A DNA stretch of 44,842 bases, taken from assembly GCA_026399025.1 (NCBI GenBank), contig JAPLRU010000053.1, positions 1-44,842 on the forward strand. The letters run 5' to 3'. Position numbers and translations under genes: made by a program. Each line of letters begins with the position of its first letter. The stretch's first letter is position 1. The notes under the pieces are model-generated. The model was not told the origin of the DNA. It saw only the letters and a list, made by a program, of their open reading frames with translations, and ran no database searches. The DNA is from Methylobacter sp. Its GTDB lineage: Bacteria; Pseudomonadota; Gammaproteobacteria; Methylococcales; Methylomonadaceae. Of this stretch, positions 1-8,211 are shown in pieces.

Positions 1-64
1 AATAAGGCTTTTTTCCTTATTTTTATTCTCCTCACCCCAACCCTCTCCAGCAGGAGAGGGAGCT
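1..64. repeat. Short hairpin plus dispersed repeat copy
   Basis: Positions 1-21 form a small hairpin (AATAAGG / CCTTATT) followed by a T-rich run, which could end transcription entering from the left. Positions 21-64 carry a pyrimidine-rich dispersed repeat with an internal palindrome (CTCTCC / GGAGAG) that recurs almost identically at about 32518-32562 and 44616-44658. No gene is visible here. Confidence 0.6.
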
Positions 65-145
65 TTTTTCTTAACTTAATGGCAGTGAAGCTTCTGCTTG
101 GAAACGAGCATAAAACCGTGTTTCTGAGTGAAGTTTTCCGCTGTT

Positions 146-2437
146 TTATAACCAACTACCGGCCAGAATAAACGGCGCCCAATAAAAAGGCTTGGCCAGT
201 TTTTCTTGCTTAAGCAGGACAATCTGCGCTTGCCGCAGTGCTTGCGCTTTACTGGTTCCGGGCTGCGACAGCGCTTTGTAAAACTCGGCCATCAACAGCG
301 ACGCGGCTTCGTCGGATACCGGCCACAACGTCCCTAAGGCGCTGCGGACCTTGGCTTTAAGCGCGATACCGCTCAATCCTAAGGGCGCGCGATCGTCGCC
401 TTCAGCGGTCTGGCACGCGCTCAAGGTCAATAACTCCACCGGTTGCTTGGCGAATTTCTCCGATTTCAACAGTTGTTCCAAATCGTCGATGTTGATGACG
501 TTATCGTAGGCCATCACAAAACTGGTTTCGGCGGTTTTGCCGAACACGCCGTGGGAGGCGATATGGACAATCGAATAAGGCTCCTGAACGACTTGATGCT
601 TAAAGGCTTCGACCGAAAAACTTTCGTTCATCAGCAGGGAGTTGGGAATCAGTCGGCGTAGGCTGTCGATTTCTTGAGCGACGCCGGGCAGGCTGAGTTC
701 TTCTTTAATCTGTTGGTGAAAAGCGGGATCTTTCATCAAGCGCTCTACATCGCGCTCCACGTCAAGATTCCGACTGCCGCCCGATTCCTCCAAGCTTACC
801 GGTAGCGCACGGCTACGCGGCATATTGTCCATGTCAACACCCCGCGCGCCGCCGCGAGCGCCGGCCATCGCGCTCAAGAAAATGCGCGGTAGGTGGTCGA
901 CCACCGAACCGGGTTCGCTCATGCCTACCAGTAAAACCTTGAGGTCGCGTTGTTGCAGCGGTGCAGGTTCGAACAGGGTCAAGCCCGGAGATACCGCCAG
1001 CGCGTAATTTTCGATCAAGTAGTGCGCGCCGTCGTGTAAGGCCGCCGGAGGAATCAGGCGCAATACGCCGTCGGGCACCATCACCAGCGTTTTTATTTGA
1101 TGCTGTTGTAGCCACGGTTCGATAGGAGCGATGAGCCACCGGTAAAGCTGCTGGGCCATCGGCTTGGCGTCGTCCTTGCCTTTGCGCAGACTGCGCGCTA
1201 AATGCTGAGCCAATTTTTGCAGGACGGCGGCGCTGACCGGTTGAGTATATTGGCGTATCTCGCGGCCGCTGCTGACCAGCAACTCCAGACGATCAGGCAA
1301 CAGAATCGGATAAATAATGGCGGTTGAAGGTTCCACCGCTTCCAGCAGTGCGCTTTTGCTGCTGTGTACTGAGCAACGTCCGCCTAAAAAATCTTCCAGC
1401 TCGGACTGCTTGATCAGCTCTACGGTTTCACGCGCACGGCGCAACGATGCCGCTTTGGCTTCGCCGCTTTGTTGTCCGGCCTGGGTCAACAGCAGATCGG
1501 CCAGTCCGAGATAGACCGGCTCCAGGACTTCGCGGAAAGAAGAGCGGCCGTTATGGTATTCGACCGGAATGTCCTGCCGGATGGCTTCGATGTGCTCGAT
1601 GGCGTGCTGATAGGCGGCCAATGCTTCCTCAATGTGCTGTTGATTCCGAGCTAAACGGCCTTGCCGCCATTCCAACTCAAGCAGCAAATCGCGGGCTTCG
1701 ATGCTTTGAGCGGATGCAATCGCCTGCCGGTTTAGACGCAGAGCGTCGTCATCGCGTTTTTGATCTTCATATAACTGAGCAAGATTGCCCAAGCTTTCAG
1801 CCAACAAACGCGGCTGCTGTGTTCCGGCGGCTTGGCGGGCTTGGTCAAAACTGTCATAAGCCAGTTTCAACCCGGCGGCGTTGAGCTGTTTGGCTTGGGT
1901 TCCCAAACTCAGCAGAGAGCCGGCGCGTTCCACAGGATCGGCGAGGTTGCCCAGCATACCGTGTATCTGTGCAAGTTCGGCAAGCCGTTGTTCAGGCGGC
2001 ATCAGTAGCGCTTGGCCCAGACGGATGCCGATGATCAGTTGTTGATCGTTACCGGCGAGTTTTAAGGCTTCGCTATACAAGCCTTGGGCGTCTTCGCTTC
2101 GGCCTCGATTACTCTGAAGCTCGGCTAAGGTGGCTGTCCAACGGGCGCGATCCATGGGTTTGCCGACGCCCGCTATGGCTTGGCGCAAGAAGGTGTCGGC
2201 TTGCTCGTAATGGCGCATTTGATAATGCGTCAGCCCCAGCACACCTTTGACTTCTGTTTGTTGTTCCGGGGTTACGGCCAATTTCTGCGCCGATTGTAGA
2301 TCATCCAGCGTTAAATAATATTGGCTTTGCCGAAGATGCGTTTTTCCTTCGTTGAGGAAGCTGTCAAAGTTGCCGTCCGCGCCGAAAGCAAGGCGGGACA
2401 GCAATAAAAAAACGAGAATAAGTGGACGACAGCCCAT
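146..2437 (-). CDS. Exported TPR-CHAT domain protein (caspase-like)
   Basis: A 763-residue protein. Residues 1-20 look like a signal peptide ending near AFGADG. Residues about 28-300 are helical repeats of the TPR type. The C-terminal third, about 430-763, is a CHAT domain, the caspase/separase-like cysteine protease fold. The presumed catalytic dyad is visible: His629 in IASHGVFG and Cys675 in TLSACQTAEGDD. The C-terminal ALGTLWPVSD and FYWAPFILAG stretches are also typical of CHAT domains. The ATG is supported by AGGAG about seven bases upstream. It appears to be monocistronic. Substrate and role are unknown. CHAT-TPR proteins can be proteases in conflict systems or stand-alone proteins of unknown role, and export to the periplasm would favour the latter. 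Confidence 0.88.
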   Translation of the reverse strand: MGCRPLILVFLLLSRLAFGADGNFDSFLNEGKTHLRQSQYYLTLDDLQSAQKLAVTPEQQTEVKGVLGLTHYQMRHYEQADTFLRQAIAGVGKPMDRARWTATLAELQSNRGRSEDAQGLYSEALKLAGNDQQLIIGIRLGQALLMPPEQRLAELAQIHGMLGNLADPVERAGSLLSLGTQAKQLNAAGLKLAYDSFDQARQAAGTQQPRLLAESLGNLAQLYEDQKRDDDALRLNRQAIASAQSIEARDLLLELEWRQGRLARNQQHIEEALAAYQHAIEHIEAIRQDIPVEYHNGRSSFREVLEPVYLGLADLLLTQAGQQSGEAKAASLRRARETVELIKQSELEDFLGGRCSVHSSKSALLEAVEPSTAIIYPILLPDRLELLVSSGREIRQYTQPVSAAVLQKLAQHLARSLRKGKDDAKPMAQQLYRWLIAPIEPWLQQHQIKTLVMVPDGVLRLIPPAALHDGAHYLIENYALAVSPGLTLFEPAPLQQRDLKVLLVGMSEPGSVVDHLPRIFLSAMAGARGGARGVDMDNMPRSRALPVSLEESGGSRNLDVERDVERLMKDPAFHQQIKEELSLPGVAQEIDSLRRLIPNSLLMNESFSVEAFKHQVVQEPYSIVHIASHGVFGKTAETSFVMAYDNVINIDDLEQLLKSEKFAKQPVELLTLSACQTAEGDDRAPLGLSGIALKAKVRSALGTLWPVSDEAASLLMAEFYKALSQPGTSKAQALRQAQIVLLKQEKLAKPFYWAPFILAGSWL

Positions 2438-2604
2438 GTTGTGCTCCTGTGTTGAATGTAAGAACGCCGGTGGCGCTAAATGACCGCCGCACCTAAATGC
2501 TCATTGGTTAGCGGCTGAAAAAGGTGAGTTTGCTTGCTTTTACCGAGAAAAACAAAAAAACATTTGTTTATGCGATAGTGACTGACGATGGTTTGGTTAA
2601 ACTG

Positions 2605-2904
2605 ATATAGAGCCCGGAATTAATATAGCGACGCAAACTCTGGAGAGGGCCTGCTATCGTTCCTACGCTCCGGCGCTCGTCTTTATACACATCTCGCCGT
2701 AGGCCGGAATAAGCCTGTCCGCGCTTTAGCGCAGGACAGGCGTTTCCGGCATTCCGAGACTCAAAAGCGCCGGAAACGCCCACCCTGGCTATCGCCGGGC
2801 GGGCTTATTCCGGCCTACATCAGGTCTTGAACTTGTGTATAAAGACGAGCGCCGGAGCGCGGGAGCGCGGGAGCGATGTCGATTTATTCACTTCGGGCTC
2901 TATA
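2605..2904. repeat. Nested palindromic element (about 300 bp)
   Basis: The 580-base gap between the CHAT gene and thpR holds a set of nested inverted repeats. The outer ends share TATAGAGCCCG (from about 2607) and its complement (ending about 2903). Inside is a perfect 26-bp pair at 2666-2691 / 2834-2859, then a perfect 17-bp pair at 2699-2715 / 2802-2818, then a perfect 12-bp pair at 2739-2750 / 2769-2780, with a further hairpin around 2714-2740. The outer 66 bp resembles 21594-21659 in reverse orientation. Short reading frames here are products of the palindrome. It resembles a REP/BIME or MITE-like element. Confidence 0.85.
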
Positions 2905-3016
2905 AGTGACTGAGATTTTTTATGGAACTCAGGTTTTTTTGATGCTACCTTTCGTATTTTTGCAGCCTCACAGCCTAAGCGAACAAACGCTTCGGCATAG
3001 CGGAAGAGATAAAGCC

Positions 3017-3559
3017 ATGTCCGACACTTCAAGATTATTTTTTGCCTTATGGCCCGATGATCAAACCCGACAAGCTCTGGCGCGTTTGGATAGGGTCATT
3101 CCGGCTAAGCCATGCAAACGGGTGCTGCCGCACAATCTGCATGTAACTTTGGTGTTTTTGGGGCAGGTCGATGCAGAGATCGAATTAGTGATTAAACAGT
3201 CTGCCGCCGCTATCAGTGCCCAAGCTTTTACTTTGATCTTTGATTGTTTAAGTTACTGGAGCAGGCCCCGGATTTTATGTTTGAGCGGTCGGCAAGCTAT
3301 CCCGGAAGCGGCGTCGGCCTTGGTATCCGCGCTGGCGGCAATAGCGGCGGAGTGCGGCTTGCAAACCGATACGCGGCCTTATACGCCGCATATTACCTTG
3401 GCCCGCCATGCCCGTTTTTTGCCGGATGCGCAGTTTGAGCCGATAGTCTGGCGCGCGGAGGCGTTCTGTCTGGTTGAATCCTGTAGCGAACCGGACGGTG
3501 TTCGTTATCAGGTGATCCAACAGTGGCCTTTTATCAAGCCAAGCGTTAATCCGCTTTAA
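3017..3559 (+). CDS. thpR: RNA 2',3'-cyclic phosphodiesterase (2H family)
   Basis: A 180-residue 2H phosphoesterase, once called 2'-5' RNA ligase, which opens 2',3'-cyclic phosphate RNA ends. Both HxTx catalytic motifs are visible: His42-Val-Thr44-Leu and His125-Ile-Thr127-Leu. The N-terminal RLFFALWPDD is the usual family opening. I chose the ATG at 3017 because a purine-rich GGAAGAGA lies upstream, the family starts here, and the length matches. A longer frame opening at 2906 would add 37 residues encoded by the repeat region. The 3' end overlaps the convergent xseA by 14 bp (3546-3559). Confidence 0.9.
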   Translation: MSDTSRLFFALWPDDQTRQALARLDRVIPAKPCKRVLPHNLHVTLVFLGQVDAEIELVIKQSAAAISAQAFTLIFDCLSYWSRPRILCLSGRQAIPEAASALVSALAAIAAECGLQTDTRPYTPHITLARHARFLPDAQFEPIVWRAEAFCLVESCSEPDGVRYQVIQQWPFIKPSVNPL

Positions 3560-4907
3560 GCGCTTTAACTTGGCTGCTGAAGCGGCCTTGGGCAAGGCGG
3601 GTTTCAACTATATCGCCGACATTGATGTGTTCGGTCGAGCGGATGATGTTGCCGGACGGGGTTGTCGCCATGGCATAGCCTCTGTTTAATGTCGCCAAGG
3701 GGCTGACCGCATGCAAGGTCTGGCCGGCATTTAACAAACGCTGGTTGAGTTGCTCCAGCTTATGTGTGGCCGCGGCAAGCAGGCGCCGGGTCAGGTACTG
3801 TTGCCGTTGCTTATGACTGCGAAGGATCAGCGCAGGATTATGTTGCCATAATTGGGCTGTTTTGGCGTCGACCAAGCCGCTCAGATGACGGAGTTTGGTC
3901 AACATGGCCCGCTTCAGTCTGGCTTCAAGTTCATCCATACGCTCTGTGTTTCGCGCCAGTTTTTGGCCTGGATGCTGTTGTTGCAAGCGTTGGCTGAGCC
4001 AGTCCAAGGTTTGCTGCTTTTGGTTCAACTTGCGTTGCAAGTGTTGTTGCAAGCGCGATTCCAGATAAATAAACCGCGACAACCATTGCTGTTGATCGGG
4101 GCTGGCGTGTTCTGCGGCAGCCGACGGCGTTGCCGCGCGCAGATCGGCGACAAAGTCGGCGATGGTGAAATCGGTTTCGTGGCCGACTGCCGAAATGATC
4201 GGAATTTCGCTGTCATAAATGGCTTTGGCAACCAATTCTTCATTGAATGCCCATAGATCTTCCAGCGAGCCGCCGCCGCGCCCGAGTATGATAACGTCGC
4301 AGTGCCGGTGCCGGTTGGCGGTGGCTATCGCTTCGGCAATTTCATGCTTGGCGTTATCGCCCTGCACCGCAACCGGGTAAATAATCACCGGTATCGCCGC
4401 AAAACGTCTTTTCAATACGGTCAATATATCCCTGATCGCCGCGCCTGACGACGAGGTAATGACGCCGATGGCTTTCGGCAACGTAGGTAAGGTTTGTTTG
4501 TGCGCGGCATCGAACCAGCCTTGTTCCGACAATTTTAGTTTTAACGCATCGAAGGCCCGGCGCAGAGCCCCGTCGCCGGCCTCTTCAAGGTGTTCGACGA
4601 TCAGTTGGTAATCGCCTCGGGGCTCATACAGACTGACTTGCGCTTTGACGATGACGTGCTTGCCGTTTTCCGGTTTAAACGCCAAGCGTCGCTGCTGGGT
4701 ACGGAACATCGCGCAACGCACCTGAGCGTTAGCGTCTTTCAGCGAAAAATACAAATGCCCCGAAGCCGGCGCACTTAAATTGGACAGCTCGCCTTCAACC
4801 AAAACCGACAGGAAATGTTCGGCGAGTAATTGACCGGTTGCTCGATTAAGCTGGGTAACGGTGAGGATGTTGCGGCGTGTTGAAACCGGGACGGAGGTTG
4901 TTGTCAT
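3546..4907 (-). CDS. xseA: Exodeoxyribonuclease VII large subunit
   Basis: A 453-residue large subunit of exonuclease VII, which with XseB degrades single-stranded DNA to oligonucleotides. It has an N-terminal OB-fold DNA-binding domain (about 16-110, including VEGELSNLSAPASGHLYFSL) and a catalytic core from about 130, with GRGGGS at 209-214 and the conserved GHETDFTIADFVAD at 242-255. A long coiled-coil-like region (about 270-390) and a final RGYAM motif are typical. Length is normal. It lies 44 bp downstream of the PilZ gene on the same strand, so they may be co-transcribed. xseB is not in this window. Confidence 0.96.
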   Translation of the reverse strand: MTTTSVPVSTRRNILTVTQLNRATGQLLAEHFLSVLVEGELSNLSAPASGHLYFSLKDANAQVRCAMFRTQQRRLAFKPENGKHVIVKAQVSLYEPRGDYQLIVEHLEEAGDGALRRAFDALKLKLSEQGWFDAAHKQTLPTLPKAIGVITSSSGAAIRDILTVLKRRFAAIPVIIYPVAVQGDNAKHEIAEAIATANRHRHCDVIILGRGGGSLEDLWAFNEELVAKAIYDSEIPIISAVGHETDFTIADFVADLRAATPSAAAEHASPDQQQWLSRFIYLESRLQQHLQRKLNQKQQTLDWLSQRLQQQHPGQKLARNTERMDELEARLKRAMLTKLRHLSGLVDAKTAQLWQHNPALILRSHKQRQQYLTRRLLAAATHKLEQLNQRLLNAGQTLHAVSPLATLNRGYAMATTPSGNIIRSTEHINVGDIVETRLAQGRFSSQVKALKAD

Positions 4908-4951
4908 TGCTGTTTGCGGATTAAGGGTGTTTTGTCTGCGACCGGCTTGGC

Positions 4952-5683
4952 TTAGTCCCGTTCAGCCATTTTTTGTATGCTTTCCCGTTGCAGCAGATGC
5001 ATATAACGCTGAATGTTTGTTTCCGCCGACCGCGATAATTCAACAAATTTACAACTTATTTTTTGAACTCTTTGTGTTTTCGTTAAATTTATCATGCACT
5101 TGGTGCTAATCTCAAAGGTAACCGGTTCATCGCTAATATCCGAAAGTACAAGCTTACTGCGATCCACTAGGGTTCCCGGCAGCAGGAGTTCGGAGATGTC
5201 TTTGGAGGTATTAATCATGGCAAAGCCTGAAAGGCTGATGTCGTATATCTTGAGGTCGACCGGGGGTCTGCCTTTTAGCACTAAATGGCAAAAACAAGGG
5301 TTGGAAAGCGTCGGTTTTACTCTAAAAAATTCCCTACGCTGCATCCAATAAAGCGACTTAGGCATAGGCATGCTAAAGGCTGTTTCACCTTTATAGTCGA
5401 CTTTTTTCAGGGCTTCTCCAGTGAAGGAAACTTTAATGCCGCTGTATTCGGTATCGAATGCTACTTTGCCTGCATTCAGCAGGCGTTGATTTAAATCTTC
5501 TTTGGCGCCGTAATCTAAAATCACCGTATTATTTTTCTCATCGATATCGAGCAATGTCGTGATATAGGATTCATTATTGGCTCCAAAGCGGGCGCTAAGT
5601 AGGCATTTATTTTTAACCAGTAATAATAAGTTTTTGCTTATTTGCCTTGCGTTTTGAATGGAAAACGAAGAAATATCATTCAT
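4952..5683 (-). CDS. YcgR-like PilZ domain protein, copy 1
   Basis: A 243-residue protein with a YcgR-type N-terminal domain (about 10-110) and a C-terminal PilZ domain that should bind cyclic di-GMP. The two c-di-GMP motifs are present: RxxxR at Arg117-Arg121 (QRREFFR) and D/NxSxxG at Asp148-Ser150-Gly153 (DISLSG). YcgR proteins slow or stop the flagellar motor when c-di-GMP rises. No flagellar gene is near, so the target is inferred from the family. It has a close paralogue immediately upstream (5865-6584) with all motif positions in register, indicating tandem duplication. xseA follows 44 bp downstream. Confidence 0.85.
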   Translation of the reverse strand: MNDISSFSIQNARQISKNLLLLVKNKCLLSARFGANNESYITTLLDIDEKNNTVILDYGAKEDLNQRLLNAGKVAFDTEYSGIKVSFTGEALKKVDYKGETAFSMPMPKSLYWMQRREFFRVKPTLSNPCFCHLVLKGRPPVDLKIYDISLSGFAMINTSKDISELLLPGTLVDRSKLVLSDISDEPVTFEISTKCMINLTKTQRVQKISCKFVELSRSAETNIQRYMHLLQRESIQKMAERD

Positions 5684-5864
5684 TAATAATAACCCTGTTA
5701 TTTTACTGATTACTGGAGAAATAGCCTGTGCTCATAAACAATCGCACGCTGTGACAATAGCCTTGAAAGGGCTATAGAATGAGTTATCGGCAATCGTTTC
5801 GGCATCATCTAAAGCTTATTATTTCTATTATTTTGAATCTACTTCCTGAGCAATTCGCACCCAA

Positions 5865-6584
5865 TTATTCTTTGCGTAAATTTTCTCGTTGAATCTGCTG
5901 CATATAGCGCTGAATAATTTCTTCAGTCGGGCGGCTTATGTCGATGAACTTACAGCCTATTTTTTGAATTTTTTGGACTTTATCCGGGTTGACTATGTAC
6001 TTGGTGCGAACCTCGAAGGAAATCATGGTTTCGCCTATGCCTGAAAGTATAAGCTTAGATTCAGGAAAGGTCGTTCCGGGAATCAATAGATCGGAAATTT
6101 CTTTAGAAACATTAAACATGGCAAGGCCGGTGAGACTGATGTCGTATAATTTCAAGTTAACGGGGGCCTTATCTTGCAGTATTAATTGGCAATAGCTGGG
6201 GTTTGCAAGCGGCGATTTTACCCGGTAATACTCTCTACGCTGCATCCAATAAAGCGAGTTCGGTACAGGCATGCTGAATGCCGGCTCCCCTTTTAAGATA
6301 ACTTTTTTAAGCCCGGATCCGGTAAAAGACACTTTAATGCCTTGATATTCAGTATCGAACGTCGCCTTGCCGGCTCTTAGTATGAGTTGATTTAACTCTT
6401 CCTTGGGGCCGTAATCTAAAGCCACTGAATGACTTTTCTCGTCTATAGCGAGTAATGTGGTGATGTAAGAGGCGTTGTCCGCTCCAAAACGAGCGCTCAG
6501 CAAACTTTTATTTTTTACCAGTAATGACAACTGATTGACTATTTGCTTTGGATTTTGAATTAAAAAAGAAGATATATCGCTCAT
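5865..6584 (-). CDS. YcgR-like PilZ domain protein, copy 2
   Basis: A 239-residue paralogue of the neighbouring gene, colinear over its whole length. PilZ motifs occupy the same residues: Arg117-Arg121 (QRREYYR) and Asp148-Ser150-Gly153 (DISLTG). Differences cluster in the C-terminal tail and surface positions. A 181-bp gap separates the two copies, so each may have its own promoter. It diverges from the SMR exporter gene across a 274-bp gap in which I found no recognisable riboswitch. The role is c-di-GMP-dependent control, probably of motility, inferred from the family. Confidence 0.84.
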   Translation of the reverse strand: MSDISSFLIQNPKQIVNQLSLLVKNKSLLSARFGADNASYITTLLAIDEKSHSVALDYGPKEELNQLILRAGKATFDTEYQGIKVSFTGSGLKKVILKGEPAFSMPVPNSLYWMQRREYYRVKSPLANPSYCQLILQDKAPVNLKLYDISLTGLAMFNVSKEISDLLIPGTTFPESKLILSGIGETMISFEVRTKYIVNPDKVQKIQKIGCKFIDISRPTEEIIQRYMQQIQRENLRKE

Positions 6585-6858
6585 TGTTGGTTTAATGTTT
6601 TTGCGGACTGTGTCGAAAATAGTAGATCTTCTTTAGTAACGTCAAAGCGGATACTTAGGGAGCGATCATTTTTATCGGCAACAATGCGATTAGTCGGCGC
6701 TTCTCTTTTTAAAAAAACAGGGATGAATTTTTACTCAGGATAGCAGATTAAAAAGAGATTTTGTTGTCCATACAGAGCCGCTGAAATTGTTTTAAGTGCT
6801 ACCGGCTTAGGGGTATTGTAAAATATTTGGCATTCAAGCACAAAGGAAAGGGGTGTCC

Positions 6859-7179
6859 GTGGCGTGGTTTCTTTTATTTTCCGCTGGACTTGCGGAAATC
6901 GTATTCGCTTTAAGTCTTAAATATAATCAAGGTTTTACTAAGCTATGGCCGAGCATTGTAACTATGGTGTCCGGCGGACTTAGTTTTTATTTGTTGATCC
7001 TGGCGATTAAAACTTTACCGCTGGGAACCGCGTATGCGGTTTGGACCGGGATAGGCGCGGTCGGCGTGGCGGTGCTGGGTATCGTTTTATTTAAAGAATC
7101 CGCCGACTGGTATCGCCTGCTGTCGATTATATTGGTCATCGCCGGCATTATCGGCCTTAAATTAACCGACAAGACTTAA
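6859..7179 (+). CDS. SMR-family exporter, Gdx/SugE type
   Basis: A 106-residue four-helix inner-membrane protein of the small multidrug resistance family, working as an antiparallel dimer. It resembles the guanidinium exporter branch (SugE/Gdx) rather than EmrE: the essential Glu13 lies in AGLAEI, and the long match LPLGTAYAVWTGIGAVG is typical of SugE. I chose the GTG at 6859 because it is six bases after AGGAAAGG and gives the same N-terminal length as E. coli SugE. A GTG two codons earlier (6853) is too close to that site. The stop overlaps the tusB start (TAATG), so the two are translationally coupled. No guanidine riboswitch was recognised upstream. Confidence 0.85.
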   Translation: MAWFLLFSAGLAEIVFALSLKYNQGFTKLWPSIVTMVSGGLSFYLLILAIKTLPLGTAYAVWTGIGAVGVAVLGIVLFKESADWYRLLSIILVIAGIIGLKLTDKT

Positions 7180-7469
7180 TGTTACATCTTATTTTTCAAT
7201 CGCCTATTGAGGCTGCCGTACTGCAACGCATTGATGCGGAGGATGTTGTGGTGTTTCTTGAAAACGCAGTGCTGCGGGTATTGCAGGGTAGCCACAGCGG
7301 CGAAATCATAACGCAACAACTCGGCAGTAACCGCCTTTATGTTTTATCCGACGACATTGCGATGCGCGGCATTGCTCCCGATGCGTTAATTAATGGCTTT
7401 AAAGTGATCGATTATGCCGGATTGGTTGAGTTGACGGTTAATAACCCGGTTATTCAGTCATGGACGTGA
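7179..7469 (+). CDS. tusB: Sulfur relay protein TusB/DsrH family
   Basis: A 96-residue DsrH/TusB-like protein. In the Tus relay, the TusBCD complex passes persulfide sulfur from TusA to TusE for 2-thiolation of tRNA wobble uridine. Recognisable features are the start MLHLIFQSP, the LSDDIAMRG segment and the IDYAGLVELTV stretch, all aligning with E. coli TusB. It has no cysteine, as in E. coli TusB, so it is structural. It overlaps the SMR gene stop by one base and the next gene by 10 bp. TusC and TusD genes are not adjacent and not in this window. Confidence 0.8.
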   Translation: MLHLIFQSPIEAAVLQRIDAEDVVVFLENAVLRVLQGSHSGEIITQQLGSNRLYVLSDDIAMRGIAPDALINGFKVIDYAGLVELTVNNPVIQSWT

Positions 7470-7792
7470 TCGACCGGGATTTAGCCCTGGAAACTACAGA
7501 CCAAGGCTTTTTAGTCAATCCTGCGGACTGGAATGAAGAGGTCGCCGAGCGCTTGGCGGCGCTCAACCATATCCGGCTGAGCGCTGAACACTGGGAAATT
7601 ATCGGCTTTATTAGGCATTATTACCGGCACTATAAGCATTTGCCTAATGCGCGGGTTTTTACTAAAGCGATAGCCAAGGAATTAGGCGAGGAAAAAGGCA
7701 ACAGTCGTTACCTGCACAAATTATTTCCCGACGGACCTTTAAAATACGCCTGTAAATTGGCCGGCTTGCCTAAACCGCCGACCTGTTTGTAG
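7460..7792 (+). CDS. tusE: TusE/DsrC-family sulfur carrier
   Basis: A 110-residue DsrC/TusE protein that carries persulfide sulfur on a mobile C-terminal arm. The conserved LSAEHWEIIGFIRHYY, GNSRYLHKLFPDGP and AGLPKP motifs are present. Both DsrC cysteines are seen: penultimate Cys109 and Cys98 eleven residues before it. E. coli TusE keeps only the penultimate one, so this is closer to a true DsrC. It overlaps tusB by 10 bp, placing it in the SMR-tusB-tusE unit. Without dsrAB or rDsr genes in the window, tRNA thiolation is the more likely role, but this is inference. Confidence 0.85.
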   Translation: MDVIDRDLALETTDQGFLVNPADWNEEVAERLAALNHIRLSAEHWEIIGFIRHYYRHYKHLPNARVFTKAIAKELGEEKGNSRYLHKLFPDGPLKYACKLAGLPKPPTCL

Positions 7793-7818
7793 AGCGTATT
7801 CTCCCTGTTGCTCTGGTC

Positions 7819-8211
7819 TTATCCTTGTTTAAACCGATGAATCAGGCGCCGTTCTTTTTTGTTCGGCTTATGGTCCCGTCCGCTGAAATCGAATAACTCG
7901 CGCTGTTCACGGTTTTGAATGATTTGTTGCTCGCGCTTGGCAAGGCTTTCTGCGCTTTCTTGATAGAGTAAAACCGCTTCTTTAGCCGAGCGCCGTTGGC
8001 CGCTGATAGCTATGATTGTGATGTCCCAGCGATAGTTGTCTTTGCTGATGGACAGCATCGCACCGACTTTGACTTCTTTGCCGGGTTTGACGCGTTGCTC
8101 GTTAAGGTGAACTTTTCCGCCCGAAATAGCCTCGGTGGCTAATTTGCGCGTTTTAAAAAAACGCGCAGCCCATAGCCATTTATCCAGACGCAGGGTTTCC
8201 AGTTCGGGCAT
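7819..8211 (-). CDS. hslR: Heat shock protein 15, S4 domain RNA-binding
   Basis: A 130-residue Hsp15, which binds free 50S subunits carrying a nascent chain and helps recycle stalled ribosomes. The S4 domain spans about residues 7-70 (RLDKWLWAARFFKTR opening, then GGKVHLNEQRVKPG). A basic C-terminal tail follows (about 95-130). Its ATG directly abuts the stop codon of the upstream rhodanese gene, indicating an operon. Length and order match the family. Confidence 0.93.
   Translation of the reverse strand: MPELETLRLDKWLWAARFFKTRKLATEAISGGKVHLNEQRVKPGKEVKVGAMLSISKDNYRWDITIIAISGQRRSAKEAVLLYQESAESLAKREQQIIQNREQRELFDFSGRDHKPNKKERRLIHRFKQG

Noticed and set aside
1447-1884. A 145-codon plus-strand frame opposite the CHAT gene
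   Set aside because: It is a shadow of the well-supported minus-strand gene; no motif or start signal.
2568-2783. Minus-strand reading frame of about 70 codons inside the palindromic element (also 2820-3032)
   Set aside because: Both frames consist mainly of inverted-repeat DNA, have no ribosome site and no protein-like composition.
6585-6858. Guanidine riboswitch upstream of the SMR exporter
   Set aside because: I looked for paired ACGR-loop hairpins and ykkC-like blocks but saw none that I could defend.
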